Below, one piece after another: positions 31,719 to 42,036 of a DNA stretch of 64,000 bases. The position numbers and the translations under genes were made by a program. Every line of letters begins with the position of its first letter. Position 1 is the first letter of the stretch. This DNA comes from Drosophila miranda (taxonomy: Eukaryota > Arthropoda > Insecta > Diptera > Drosophilidae). The notes under the pieces are model-generated. The model was not told the origin of the DNA. It made no database searches and was given only the letters and a program-made list of their open reading frames with translations. The stretch is taken from the NCBI RefSeq assembly GCF_003369915.1, contig NW_022881625.1:868001-932000 (forward strand), written 5' to 3'.

Positions 31719-33626
31719 TTAAATACGCTTTACTACCTTCCCTGCCTCACGTGGTCTCAACTCTCTCCTGGTGGGTGTTGGTTGAGAAACTATTTGTTCA
31801 TTGTTGGCTTTGGAATTGTCATCTACTGAACAATTGCTTTCGACATCAGGTGTTTTCGCATTAGGCGATGTATGATTGTTAGTGCTTTGGTTTCTAATTT
31901 GATCCAGGTGACGTTTTATTTCTCTGTTATTGTTCGCCAAAATACAACAATACGAACGCGGGCCCAGTTGTTGTTTTACAGTTGCCTGAGTCCAGCTTGC
32001 TTTGTTAGGATTTTTGTAGTCCCTAACCATAACTTTTTGACCCTTTAAAAATTCTGTGCTTCGTCTACCTTTGTGATTTACAACACACTCAGTCTGTTTT
32101 TTATTTATTATGCTTTCGACCGTAGGTGGTTTTAACAACGAAAATCTTGTTTTTAGTGTACGACCAAAAAATAATTTAGCAGGAGATTCGCCCGTAGTAC
32201 AATGAATCGTATTTCGGTAATCGATCAAAAATCTATTTAAAATTGTATTAAAATCTTGTCTTTCATTAGCCTTTATGTTTGCATATAGTGATTTCTTAAC
32301 AGTCTTTACAAAATTTTCTGCTTGACCATTAGTCGCTGGATGTCCTGGAGCAGTAAAAATGTGATTAACACCATTGTTTTTCATAAACGTTTTAACTTCA
32401 TCAGAAGTAAACTGTCGTCCATTGTCACTAACTAACACGTCTGGTAAACCATATCGACAAAATACTTCTCTAAGCTTGTTGATAGTAAACAATGAAGTTA
32501 TTTCCTTCGTTTTGAATACTTCTGCCCATTTTGTATAAGAATCTATAATAACCAATAAATGAAAACCTCTAATTGGTCCTGCAAAGTCTATGTGTACTCG
32601 ACTCCAAGCCTTTCCTGTGGATTTCCACGGTATTAACAGACTCTTTTCTGGACTTGATTGTAGTTCCTGACAAGGAATACAATCTCGAATTAATTTCTCA
32701 ATTTCAGAATCCATGCAAGGCCACCACACATAAGAACGTGCTAACATTTTGGTTTTTACTATTCCCAAATGCGATGCATGAAATTCTGCTAAAATAGCTT
32801 GTCTCAGTTTGGTTGGAATTACTACTCTGTGTCCCCATAAGATACAATCATATTCCACTGAAAGTTCATTTGTTTTAGAGATGTAGGCAGAAAACTCGCT
32901 GCCTTTTAATCTTGTCTTCGAACCAGTGTTAATTGCCTCACAAACTTTTGATAATATTGGGTCACGTCGTGTTTCACGAGCTATTTCTTTGAAGCTAATT
33001 TTGAACACCTTTTCGGACTGTATAAAATGTATGTAATTATAGTCTTCGTTTGGTACAGCCGTTTCCCATTGAGGCATTCTTGAGAGTCCATCTGCTATAT
33101 TTAAGGTCCCCTTTATTTGTTCAACTGTATATTGAAAACCTGACAAAGTCAGTGCCCATCTTTGCATTCGTGCAGAGGCCATCAATGGAAGTCCTTTCAG
33201 GTCTCCAAATATGCTTAGTAATGGTTTGTGATCTGTTCGAAGGATGAACTTGTTTCCTAAAAGATACTGTCTTAATTTACTCACACAGAACACTATAGCC
33301 AGGGCCTCTTTCTCGATTGTACTGTAATTATGCTCGCTTTTGGATAATGCTCTTGATACAAATGCTATTGGTTTGATATCTTCATTGCATTTATGTGATA
33401 AAACACCTGAAACTGCATGACTGCTAGCATCAGTCGTTAATACTAACGGTTGATCTGGGTTGTAGTGAACTAAAACTTGTTCAGAAGTTACTTCTTTCTT
33501 TACCTCTTCATATGCACTCTGACATTCGCGTGTCCAATTAAATTTTGTATTTTTCTTTAATAATGCATATAAAGGACTCATTATCTGAGCGAAATTATTG
33601 ATAAACTTTGAATAATAATTTACCAT
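31719..33626 (-). CDS. Gypsy pol, RNase H and integrase part
   Basis: The end of RT and the RNase H start the ORF: TTDASSHAVSGVLS with D66, then RTDHKPL with D132. Integrase has an HHCC zinc site (H283/H286 region, C316, C319) and a D,D35E triad at D347 (HIDFAGP), D401 (VSDNGRQF) and E437 (GQAENF). A basic C-terminal domain ends at about residue 635. The upstream ORF ends in the same frame 30 bases earlier, so the two are one polyprotein cut by a stop codon; the ATG here is internal. Confidence 0.9.
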   Translation of the reverse strand: MVNYYSKFINNFAQIMSPLYALLKKNTKFNWTRECQSAYEEVKKEVTSEQVLVHYNPDQPLVLTTDASSHAVSGVLSHKCNEDIKPIAFVSRALSKSEHNYSTIEKEALAIVFCVSKLRQYLLGNKFILRTDHKPLLSIFGDLKGLPLMASARMQRWALTLSGFQYTVEQIKGTLNIADGLSRMPQWETAVPNEDYNYIHFIQSEKVFKISFKEIARETRRDPILSKVCEAINTGSKTRLKGSEFSAYISKTNELSVEYDCILWGHRVVIPTKLRQAILAEFHASHLGIVKTKMLARSYVWWPCMDSEIEKLIRDCIPCQELQSSPEKSLLIPWKSTGKAWSRVHIDFAGPIRGFHLLVIIDSYTKWAEVFKTKEITSLFTINKLREVFCRYGLPDVLVSDNGRQFTSDEVKTFMKNNGVNHIFTAPGHPATNGQAENFVKTVKKSLYANIKANERQDFNTILNRFLIDYRNTIHCTTGESPAKLFFGRTLKTRFSLLKPPTVESIINKKQTECVVNHKGRRSTEFLKGQKVMVRDYKNPNKASWTQATVKQQLGPRSYCCILANNNREIKRHLDQIRNQSTNNHTSPNAKTPDVESNCSVDDNSKANNEQIVSQPTPTRRELRPREAGKVVKRI

Positions 33627-33656
33627 GCCTATGAAAGCTCTAAGCTGTGATACGTT

Positions 33657-35753
33657 TTACGGAGCCGGTGCAAACAATACACTCGCAACTCTATCATTGT
33701 TTTTGCTCAGTCCTATCCTGTCAATTGAAAATCCTAGGTAACAAATTTTGGATTTAAAGAACTCACATTTCTTGTCATTTAATTTAAGTCCAACTGATTT
33801 CAGTTTTCTAAGTACAGCTTTTAGGTTTGAAATATGTTCTTGAAGATCTCGTCCTGTAACTGTTATGTCATCTTGATAAACCACAACTCCTCGCATACCC
33901 TGAAACAACCCTTCCATTGTTTTTTGAAAAATAGCTGCTGCAGTTTTTATACCAAATGGTAAGCGTTTAACTTTCAATAGTCCAATATGTGTGCTCCAAG
34001 TACACAAATTTTGAGATTGCTCATCTAAATTTAGCTGATTGTAAGCATTTGACAGGTCAAGTTTTGAATACAGTGTACCCCCTTCAAGCGCTGCAAAAAT
34101 GTCGTCTATTCGATGTAGTGGATACTTTACGTCGACTAAAGACCGGTTTAATGTAACCTTATAGTCACCACAAATTCGTATGTCACCGTTTGGTTTTAAA
34201 ATCGGTACCAAAGGTGTTGCCCATTCAGAACTAACAACTTGCTCTAAAATTCCATCATCTATGAATTTTCGTAACTGCACTTCAATCTTTTCTTTCCATG
34301 CTAATGGTACTGACCTAGGCTTGAAAAATATTGGTTTTGCATCTTCTTTTAATAGTAACGATATCGTATTCGTAGTATATGAACCTAAACGAGGCTCAAA
34401 AACTTCAGCAAACTCCGATTTAATCTGTTCTGTAATTACAGAATTTGGTTCATTTACGTACACATTGTTCACCTGCATTAACTCAAAATTAAAAGCTCTC
34501 AAAAATGTTCTACCTAGCAAAGGTGGACTCACTGCATTGGTTACAACAACAACAATTTGTTTTTTTAGACCTCGATATTCGATCGTTGCATCGTACTCAC
34601 CAATAACTTTGATTGAATCTCCATTGTAATCTACATATGGAACTAGACATTTTCTAAGTGGTCTGCTGGTATTTAAGCTTTCGTAAAATGTTTTTGGAAC
34701 CAATGTGCACGGTGCACCAGTGTCGCAAGCAATTTTCGTTATGTTTCCATCAATTTTTACAGGTAAATAATATACTCCACTAGTTGAGGTTGTATCAACG
34801 CTATAGATAGAAAAGTTATAATTATCATTATCAAAATTATTATCAGAATAGGTGTCATGTTTTGTTTGAGATACATAATTTACGGATTTTTTTGATTTAT
34901 TTTTACAAATGCTCGCCAAGTGACCTATTTTTCCAAAGCTGTGACATTTGCATGCCTTATACTTGCAATTGTTTGAGTTATGATTTCGCCAGCCACAGTG
35001 TGTGCATGGCTGCTGCTTCTTTTCTCTGCCAGCGTCGCAGTCGTTTTCGCCGTCGCCGTCACCGTCGCTTCTGCCGCCTCTGTAACTCACGTTTCGGTTG
35101 CCCTTGAAATGACTTCTGCCGTTGCTCTTTGCTTGATCTCTGTTCTCGCCTCTTTGCCTCTGCCATTGACTAGTCCCGTTCTTTTGATGCATGTAGTTGA
35201 CGTTGTGTTCTGTCTTCCTTGTGCTGATCTTCGTCTCCATGATCATCGCCTTCTTGAGTGCATCAGCCAGAGTTAGATTTTCGTCTTCTTCACATATTCT
35301 TTCATATATAGGGTTGGGAAGGCTCATCACAAATTGGTTTAATACAAACGCTTCCAGATTTGAGCCAAATTTGCATTCCAATGCCAATTGTTTAACTCGA
35401 GCATACCACTCCGCTACAGTCTCATCTTCACTTTTTGTGGACATGTGAAATTTTTTTCTTTCTCTGAATATGAGTGTAGGTGGTGTGTAGTGTGTTTTTA
35501 AAATTTCACATAATTCTTTGTATGCTTTTGATACCGGATTGCACAAACTATGTAGTACAGTGTAAGCCGCTGTACCGATCGACTTCAACAAAACTGCCTT
35601 TTTTGTGTTTTCCTCTTTCACATTCAATTCGCACAAATGTATGTCGAATTTTTCCTTCCAAATGCAGAACGTTTCTTGGTGTGGCGAAAACTCAGCAATT
35701 GTTGCCATTTGATAGAATGTTGGTGCTTCATTTTTCGTCATGTTGCTATTCAT
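33657..35753 (-). CDS. Gypsy gag-protease-RT part, ends at premature stop
   Basis: This is the 698-residue start of the polyprotein, ATG at 35753. Gag has one canonical zinc knuckle (C250, C253, H258, C263) and a second in which the second cysteine is Phe (C270, F273, H278, C283). The retroviral-type protease active site is DTG at 344-346. RT follows with LDLSNAY (D566) and the catalytic YQDD at 626-629. A TAA at 33657-33659 truncates the protein; the frame resumes at once and continues into the RNase H and integrase ORF. The element therefore cannot make full-length polyprotein unless the stop is read through. Confidence 0.9.
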   Translation of the reverse strand: MNSNMTKNEAPTFYQMATIAEFSPHQETFCIWKEKFDIHLCELNVKEENTKKAVLLKSIGTAAYTVLHSLCNPVSKAYKELCEILKTHYTPPTLIFRERKKFHMSTKSEDETVAEWYARVKQLALECKFGSNLEAFVLNQFVMSLPNPIYERICEEDENLTLADALKKAMIMETKISTRKTEHNVNYMHQKNGTSQWQRQRGENRDQAKSNGRSHFKGNRNVSYRGGRSDGDGDGENDCDAGREKKQQPCTHCGWRNHNSNNCKYKACKCHSFGKIGHLASICKNKSKKSVNYVSQTKHDTYSDNNFDNDNYNFSIYSVDTTSTSGVYYLPVKIDGNITKIACDTGAPCTLVPKTFYESLNTSRPLRKCLVPYVDYNGDSIKVIGEYDATIEYRGLKKQIVVVVTNAVSPPLLGRTFLRAFNFELMQVNNVYVNEPNSVITEQIKSEFAEVFEPRLGSYTTNTISLLLKEDAKPIFFKPRSVPLAWKEKIEVQLRKFIDDGILEQVVSSEWATPLVPILKPNGDIRICGDYKVTLNRSLVDVKYPLHRIDDIFAALEGGTLYSKLDLSNAYNQLNLDEQSQNLCTWSTHIGLLKVKRLPFGIKTAAAIFQKTMEGLFQGMRGVVVYQDDITVTGRDLQEHISNLKAVLRKLKSVGLKLNDKKCEFFKSKICYLGFSIDRIGLSKNNDRVASVLFAPAP

Positions 35754-36156
35754 ATATTATATGCACTTTTAACATGTGTATGTATATTAATACGTTTTAT
35801 TTTATCCTCGTCGCCAATTATGTAGTGTATTGACACTCAGACTTAAGCACAAACTATGTAGTACAGTGTAAGCCGCTGTACCGATCGACTTCAACAAAAC
35901 TGCCTTTTTTGTGTTTTCCTCTTTCACATTCAATTCGCACAAATGTATGTCGAATTTTTCCTTCCAAATGCAGAACGTTTCTTGGTGTGGCGAAAACTCA
36001 GCAATTGTTGCCATTTGATAGAATGTTGGTGCTTCATTTTTCGTCATGTTGCTATTCATATATTATATGCACTTTTAACATGTGTATGTATATTAATACG
36101 TTTTATTTTATCCTCGTCGCCAATTATGTAGTGTATTGACACTCAGACTTAAGCAC
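35545..36156 (-). repeat. 306-bp tandem duplication inside Gypsy 5' end
   Basis: Bases 35545-35850 are repeated at 35851-36156. The repeat covers the gag start, leader, primer site and the first 30 bp of the LTR. The junction shares GCAC (GGATTGCACAAACT versus TTAAGCACAAACT). A second gag start (35802-36059) and an LTR edge at 35820 result. Confidence 0.9.
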
Positions 36157-36236
36157 GCGTTGTCTTCAAGATTCTCTTTTATTCTATCTCCCTTGGATGG
36201 TGTGACCGTATATAGATATTAATATAATACCTAACA
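36127..36236 (-). repeat. Gypsy 5' LTR, 110 bp
   Basis: Right LTR, 5' in element sense, followed on the right by GTTAGGTTAAGG of the interrupted non-LTR tail. Confidence 0.9.
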
Positions 36237-36380
36237 GTTAGGTTAAGGCGGTAGCCGGGAGGGGGGGGATAAGAGCCTCCCGCCCCCAAGCTCACTTGGA
36301 CCTATAAAAGGTCCGTTGTGTTGCCGCATGGGCATGTGCCCCTTCGCGTTGCCCGAACCGTGAGAGCATACTACTGCAGG

Positions 36381-39324
36381 TTAAGGGCAGTCCCATCCGG
36401 TGGCTTGGATGTATTTGGACAAGGTCCCTGGTTTGATTACGGACAGGTCCGAAATGTCCGTGAGGAAAGCGGCCCCGAGAATACGAAGACGACGATTTCC
36501 AAGGGCTGGGCAGTGGCAGAAGAAGTGGGGGACCGATTCCTCCTCCTCCTCGTCGCGACAACTCCTGCAGAAGTCGTTATGAGGGATTGACAGTCTAGAC
36601 GCGTGAGTGCCGATCTGCCAGTGTCCCGTAATGGCTCTAGTAACTGCAGAGCACTGTGCTCTGCTGAGTTTATACAGCTCTGCTGAGCGCTTCTTCGATC
36701 GATATGGCCATATCAATCTTGAGACTTTACAGGAAACGGTTTGCTGCCATCTCCTATTGGCATTTTGCTCGAACAATTCGTGCGTTAGGAGCCTGCAGGT
36801 AGCCAAGGGCATCGCTACTTGCTCCCTCTCCGGTAGGAGAGGAATCGTAGTACCCTGCCTGGCTAGCTCGTCGGCGGCGTCATTCCCCTCGATGTCCCTG
36901 TGGCCGGGGACCCATATAAGGAAGAGATCTAACTGCTCTGCGATCTCGTGCAGAGACCTGCGGCAGTCATTTACAGTCGCTGAGTTCGACGATATTGAGC
37001 CTAGAGCTTTGATAGCTGCTTGGCTGTCCGAGAAGACGCACACTAAGTGCGTATCTAGAAGTAATTTGGAGACAATCGAAATGGCCTCCTTGATGGCTTC
37101 AACCTCCGCTTGGAACACACTACAGTGATCCGGGAGCCTGAAGCAATGACTGATGTTCAGCTCGCTGCAGTAGACTCCGCCTCCCACGCGGCCGTCTAGC
37201 TTTGAGCCATCAGTGTAGAAGTGGACCGCATTTGCAGGTCCTGGTTCGCCCATCTCCCAGTCCTCCCTAGATGGGATTGATACCTGGAAGGGCGTCGAGA
37301 GGTGATCACTGGGGATACAGTAATCTGTCCTCTCTGGTAATTGCGGGAGTCTCATCAGGATTCCCGAGTGCCCAACCGCGGATGCTTTCCACAGTCTGGC
37401 TTCTCTCATTCTGAGGGCGGAAAGTGTTGCCACCTTCTTTCCCATGAGATCCACAGGGAGGAGGTCCAGCACAGTATCCAGGGCTTCCCCTGGAGTAGTG
37501 CGTAGCCCGCCAGTTATGCATAGCTCTGCCATGCGTTGAACTCTGCTGAGTTTATTGAGGCATGTCCTTCTGTCCAAGGCTGGCCACCATACCACCACTC
37601 CATAGAGCATGATTGGTCGTATGATGGCGGTGTAGAGCCACCGAACTATATAGGGGGTCATTCCCCATTTTAGTCCGATGGCTTTCCTGCAGGTATAGAG
37701 GGCCACTGTGGCCTTCTTTACTCTATCCTCTATGCTCAATTTCCAATCGAGCTTTCTATCGAGGATTAGGCCAAGATACTTGGCGTTGTTGCTGAAGACT
37801 AGCGTTTCCCCACATAGTCTTGGGGGAATCAGTACCGGAACTTTGTACTTCCTAGTGAAAAGCACCAGTTCCGTTTTAGACGGGTTGACGCCTAACCCGC
37901 ATTTGTCTGCCCATTTCGACATTTTCGTGAGAGTACTTGTCATGCACTCACACAATGTCTGCGGAAATTTTCCGGAGAATGCTATGGCAACATCGTCCGC
38001 GTACGCCACCACACGGCAGCCACCCCCCTCTATCTCCCGCAGCAGTGTGTTCACTGCCACGTTCCATAGGAGGGGCGAGAGGACTCCGCCCTGCGGTGTG
38101 CCTCTGCTGACAAATCTGGTACACGTTGACGTCCCCAGTGATGCCTCAACCGTCCTGCATTGTAGCATCTGATCGATCAGGCTCACCGTCCTGGAGTCAA
38201 CGCCCAGATCCGTCAGTGCGCCCGTGATGGCGGTCGGAAGGATGTTGTTAAAGGCGCCTTCTATGTCGAGGAAGGCTACTAGGGTGTACTCCTTAAAATT
38301 AAGGGATGCTTCGATGATCGATGTGATCGAGTGTAGGGCCGTTTCGGTGGATCTTCCCTTCCGATAGGCATGCTGGGAGTCTGAGATCAGACTGGACGGA
38401 ATGCACGCCGTTAGATGCAGCCCCAGGAGCCGCTCCATCGCCTTTAGAAGAAAAGACGATAGACTTATGGGTCTGAAATCTTTTGGGGCAGTGTGCGAGG
38501 GCTTGCCTGCCTTGGGTATGAATACGACTTTGGTCTGAAGCCAGGTGTCAGGAATGCACCCGTGGGAGAAGATTCCCTCGTAAATTATTTTGAGCCAGTT
38601 AATGGCTTTATGTCCCGCGTGAATCAGTTGGGCAGGGAAAATGCCGTCTGGCCCCGCGGACTTGTAGGGTTTAAAGCTTCTGATCGCCCAGGAAATGTTT
38701 TCCTGGCTTAGCAGTCCCAAGATGGCATTTGAGGCGACAGAAGGAGGCGCGAGGTAGTTGGGTCTGTTTTCATCGCAGCCAGGGAAGTGGGTATTTAGGA
38801 GAAGATTTAGCGACTCCTCGCTGGACGTAGTCCACGACTGGTCGGTGTTCTTCAAGTAGCCCAGGGTGGGTGTTGTCTTCGAGAGAACTCTGCGCAAGCG
38901 TGAGGCTTCTGAGTTACTCTCGATTTCGCTGCAGAACTTACGCCAGGAGGCGCGTTTGGCTTTTCTAAGTTCTTTGTTGTAGGTTGACAGACTGGCCTTG
39001 TATTCGGCCCAGTTTTGCTCAACGTTTTCAGCCTTAGCTTTATTGAAGAGTCTCCGGGAGGCTTTCCGGAGTTCACCCAGTTTCGGATTCCACCATTCAG
39101 GTTTCTTCCGGCCTCTGTTCTTGCCAGAGGGGCATGCTTTGTCGAGCGCCTTATTGCAGGCGTCGGTAAAGATCTTAAGAAGACGAGTCGTGGCCTCCGT
39201 GGAGAACTCCTCCTCAGATGGGGGCTCAGGGAGAACACGACAGAGGTAATCAGAGTACCGAGTCCAGTTTGTCCGCCTGATGTTTCGGAATCGGACTGGC
39301 TTCGGTACTGAGAAGGAGAAGACA
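36381..39324 (-). CDS. LOA-type ORF2: reverse transcriptase, RNase H, zinc finger (5'-truncated)
   Basis: One open frame of about 980 codons. Reverse transcriptase motifs are FRPISLSSFLLKAMERLL (about 286), DIEGAFN (356), GTPQGGVLSP (411) and the catalytic YADD at 444-447. RNase H has YTDGSKLDG (706), an acidic AEVEAIKEA near 742, FSDSQAAIKAL (767) and WVPGHRDIEGNDAAD (807). A Cys/His finger lies at 922-941 (CRSC ... H..CHC). The apurinic endonuclease expected upstream is lost, and the frame opens directly from the target sequence at 39332 without an ATG of its own. No stop is seen, so the element is young, but the truncation makes it non-autonomous. Confidence 0.92.
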
Positions 39325-39337
39325 GTTTGCACGGGTA
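39325..39337. repeat. 13-bp target-site duplication, right copy
   Basis: Pairs with 31379-31391. U6 sequence resumes with ATATAATGGAGATTCTC. Confidence 0.85.
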
Positions 39338-39635
39338 ATATAATGGAGATTCTCTTGGTAAAGATTTTATTCGTAATTTATTCGCCCAACTATCGAGAAA
39401 GACTCGCGTGTGCCGTACGATACGATCCATTACGATACGATATCGTCTGTGGGCTATATATGTATGTATATTGATGTGTGCATATGTATGTACAATCCGA
39501 AGAGAGGATTACTCTTGTTTTGTTCTCTTTCCTAGATGATAATATCGTATCAGTGGTTCTGGAAGGGGGTGCTTAAACCTACGACGAAAGCTATAATCCA
39601 GTGGATGGGTCGGAATAGGTGTCCTGTTCCTCCGC

Positions 39636-40031
39636 TCAGACATAGACCTCTCCTGTCTTGGCCTCGGGACTGTGTTTGGCGAGGGTTGAGGTAGCACTCG
39701 TGGCCGTTGCCGTTGCCGTGGCGCCGCTCTGGGGCAGGGCGATCGTGCCACCGGATGAAGAGTTGTCCACTGTATCCACTGTGGGGGCTCCTGCCGAACG
39801 CACCGAGGAGCGCACTGTGGGGTCCTGCAGGTTGAAGCTCAGACTGAAGCTGTTGTTCCGCGAAATGTTGCCGTTGCCGCTGCTGTTCAGGGGCTTCACG
39901 GACAGGAGGGCCGTGGTGGTGATGCCGCCGCCGCCGCCCGCACCCGGCCCCACGGTCATGCCGTTGCTGGAGCCGTCCTGCTCCTGGGCCAGGTCCACGA
40001 TGGACAGTGACGAGGGAAAGCGCTGAATGGA
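39636..40031 (-). pseudogene. G1 exon, 5' deleted and fused to Mdr exon frame (U6)
   Basis: About 450 bp between GCTGAATGGAG and the later GGAGTATCTG are lost, with GGAG shared at the junction. This removes the G1 acceptor and the Mdr-side intron part. Reading unspliced from the Mdr ATG (40271) now gives one 211-codon ORF down to the G1 stop at 39636. A 12-bp loss (GAGCCGTCCTGC) also removes part of the Gly/Ser region. Confidence 0.6.
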
Positions 40032-40052
40032 GTATCTGTGCCCGGTACTCAC

Positions 40053-40271
40053 TGCTGTGAACTCGCTGTAAATGATGACCACTGCGGGCAGGGTCAACGC
40101 CTTGACGCAGCACATGAGGAACCCAAAGAAGAGCCACGCGATCTCCCCGCAGGTGGAGAAGCGGAAGAGCTGCAGGAAGCCGATCGGCTGTGTGGGCTCC
40201 AGTCCTGCGGCCACCGGCGCCTCATCCAGGGACTTGCCATCGGTTGTCGTCGTGCCAGAAGCCTCGTCCAT
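40053..40271 (-). pseudogene. Mdr65: Mdr65-like first exon (U6)
   Basis: Open over 73 codons. If its donor is not used, the frame runs on into G1 (stop at 39636). Confidence 0.7.
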
Positions 40272-40696
40272 CTATCGGTACGACGAAGGACGGAGGAATA
40301 GTGTTACTCGAGCCAAGACCCGCGATTTATTCACAGACACGGACAGAGACAGACGGCACGCAAAGGTTAATTCAATTACTGCCACACTCTCAGAGGCATG
40401 TATCTGTATCTGTGGCTGTGGCAAGGGTACAGCAGCTACTTTGTATCTTTTGCCATAGTTCTCTCTCATTGACCCGCGGGGTTAACGAGTAATAGAATCT
40501 ACCGTTTATTATTGGACATTCCAACGCCAATTTGGAGCGATTCGATTCGATTCCCTTTCAGAGGCCCGTACAGAAATTTGTGTGGCGCCATTCGCCCCCT
40601 GCCCCCTCTCCTTGTCGTGGGATGGATGATCACCTTTTAATTGATTTTCAACACTTTGATCCTTCAGATACTGTATCTATGCACTGATTTCTGCAG

Positions 40697-40787
40697 AAGA
40701 TCCGTTACTGCTCACTCGGACCGCACAAGCGCTGGATTCCCCGATGTGGATGCTGGACAGAGTACTCGGGCTTGGGCATGAGTACTC
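40697..40787 (+). pseudogene. P exon with 38-bp deletion (U6)
   Basis: Same loss as U1; one extra substitution (CCGCACAAGCGC). Confidence 0.5.
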
Positions 40788-40991
40788 GTGAGTGTATCGT
40801 ATCAATCGCTCGCTTTGGGGTTCACAATTCTATTTGATCTCCGCTTTCCGCTCTTGGGGTAGGTTCCGCCGAAAGAGGCGCTTCAATTTACAATGAGAGC
40901 AAAAGAGACATTCTGTAGAGGGTTTTTCTTTTCTTTGCTTTTCTTTTCTTTATTCTTTTTCTTTCATTTGGAGGGTGGAAGGTGCAACAAT

Positions 40992-41695
40992 CTAAAACGG
41001 AGGCAGACTCTTGAGCCTCCTGCTGGTGCGCAGCACGAATGGTGCCGGCTGATTTGTACCGGCATTTCCTCCAGCGGGAACGACTTCGGGAGCAGCTACG
41101 GGAGCGACTGCGGGAGCGACTCCGACCGACTCGCCTTCATCGTCCGAGCCCCCGAGCATTACGCTGTCCAAAGTAGTGCGGGACGCCCGCAGTGTCATCA
41201 TGTGCCGGGGCTGCGTTCGCCCAAGGTGTTGCGCACCTTCAGGCAGCTCTTCTGCGACAGGGTTCTTTTTTTTTCGCCCGTACCCAGGGCGAGGACGCGG
41301 CGCTGGCACTCGCCGAATGCCACGGCATGGCTGCTGGTGGGCCCGTCGTTCTCATTGCCGGGCCGTTCAAAAATCGTCTCGAAACCGGTGGGCCTCGACT
41401 TTGCGATGGTCTGCGATGGCGCCTGAGAACCGGTGGTCGGCGTCAGGCTGGGCTTCTTGGCCAGGCGGCTGGGACTAAGACTGGGCCTGGCGGCGCTCTG
41501 GCTCTTGCTCTTGCAGGCGCGCGGCGGCATTTGGCGCCGAACCATAGTCGCGGTTGCCACAGATCCTGTATCCCCCGGTATACTCCCGGCTGAAATGAGA
41601 CGAAATGAGAAATGAGTTACGACTGTCCGATGGCCGCAGAACCGAGTACTTCCTTTACCTTTAGCTTTGCCTTCAAGTTTTTTCTTTGCAGGCAT
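40992..41695 (-). pseudogene. G2, frameshifted (U6)
   Basis: Both exons present (ATG 41695). Nine-T run plus the missing base near 41207, as in U1; stops at 41198. One change (GNEDDG to GNENDG). Confidence 0.55.
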
Positions 41696-42015
41696 TTCTC
41701 GTATCTTTTTCCGGCTTTTCCGTCTCCTGGGTAAACCTTTCGACTTCTCAAACGAGCAACGAGCAACGAGCCTCTTTGGGTTGAGGGCTCTCAGTGCTCC
41801 ACAGGGGAGGGGCTGAGAGGCTGGGGTGTGAGCCGCCAGCAACCAAGCGCGTTGCTTTATTAATATTTGTGGGCAGTATATGTCTTAATTTAATTTCAAT
41901 TCAACTTTAAACGACACTCAAACACACACTAGTACATTTGATGGCACATTAATTTACAAACATATAATCTGCAGCAACGAAACACTTGTAACATCGACTA
42001 GGCCCGCAGCCAGAA

Positions 42016-42036
42016 GGGGGGGGGGGGGGGGGGGGG
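42016..42036 (+). repeat. Homopolymer tract of 21 G (U6)
   Basis: Same site as the 50-G tract of U1, followed by TGGGGATGGG. Confidence 0.75.

Larger units (their letters stand above)
31403..36236 (-). mobile_element. Gypsy-superfamily LTR retrotransposon (Mag-like), complete with one stop
   Basis: Two 110-bp LTRs (31403-31512 and 36127-36236) begin TGTAGTGT and end CCTAACA on the plus strand and differ at one noticed base (TTCAAAATTC versus TTCAAGATTC). GTTAG flanks both sides, a possible 5-bp target duplication inside a GGTTA repeat. Inside the right (5') LTR lies TGGCGACGAGGAT, a candidate primer-binding site. Gag, protease, RT, RNase H and integrase are in one frame, interrupted by a single stop. 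No env ORF: integrase is followed by about 200 bp before the LTR. YQDD in RT and the fused gag-pol layout suggest the Mag lineage. Confidence 0.9.
31392..39324 (-). mobile_element. 5'-truncated LOA/I-type non-LTR retrotransposon
   Basis: The element runs on the minus strand from 39324 to 31392 and is interrupted by the Gypsy element at 31403-36236. ORF1 and the endonuclease are missing (5' truncation). Its 3' UTR (36242-36380) holds a 6-bp stem GGACCT / AGGTCC around ATAAA at 36298-36314, and it ends in a short (CCTAA)n tail (GGTTAGGTTAGGTTAAGG on the plus strand once Gypsy and its duplication are removed). The RT plus RNase H plus zinc-finger order points to the LOA or I group. Confidence 0.85.

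Noticed and set aside
34180-35833. Plus-strand ORFs across the Gypsy and LOA elements (34180-34629, 34862-35833, 36318-37128, 37708-38172)
   Set aside because: They are antisense to strong gag-pol and ORF2 frames and carry no recognisable motif.
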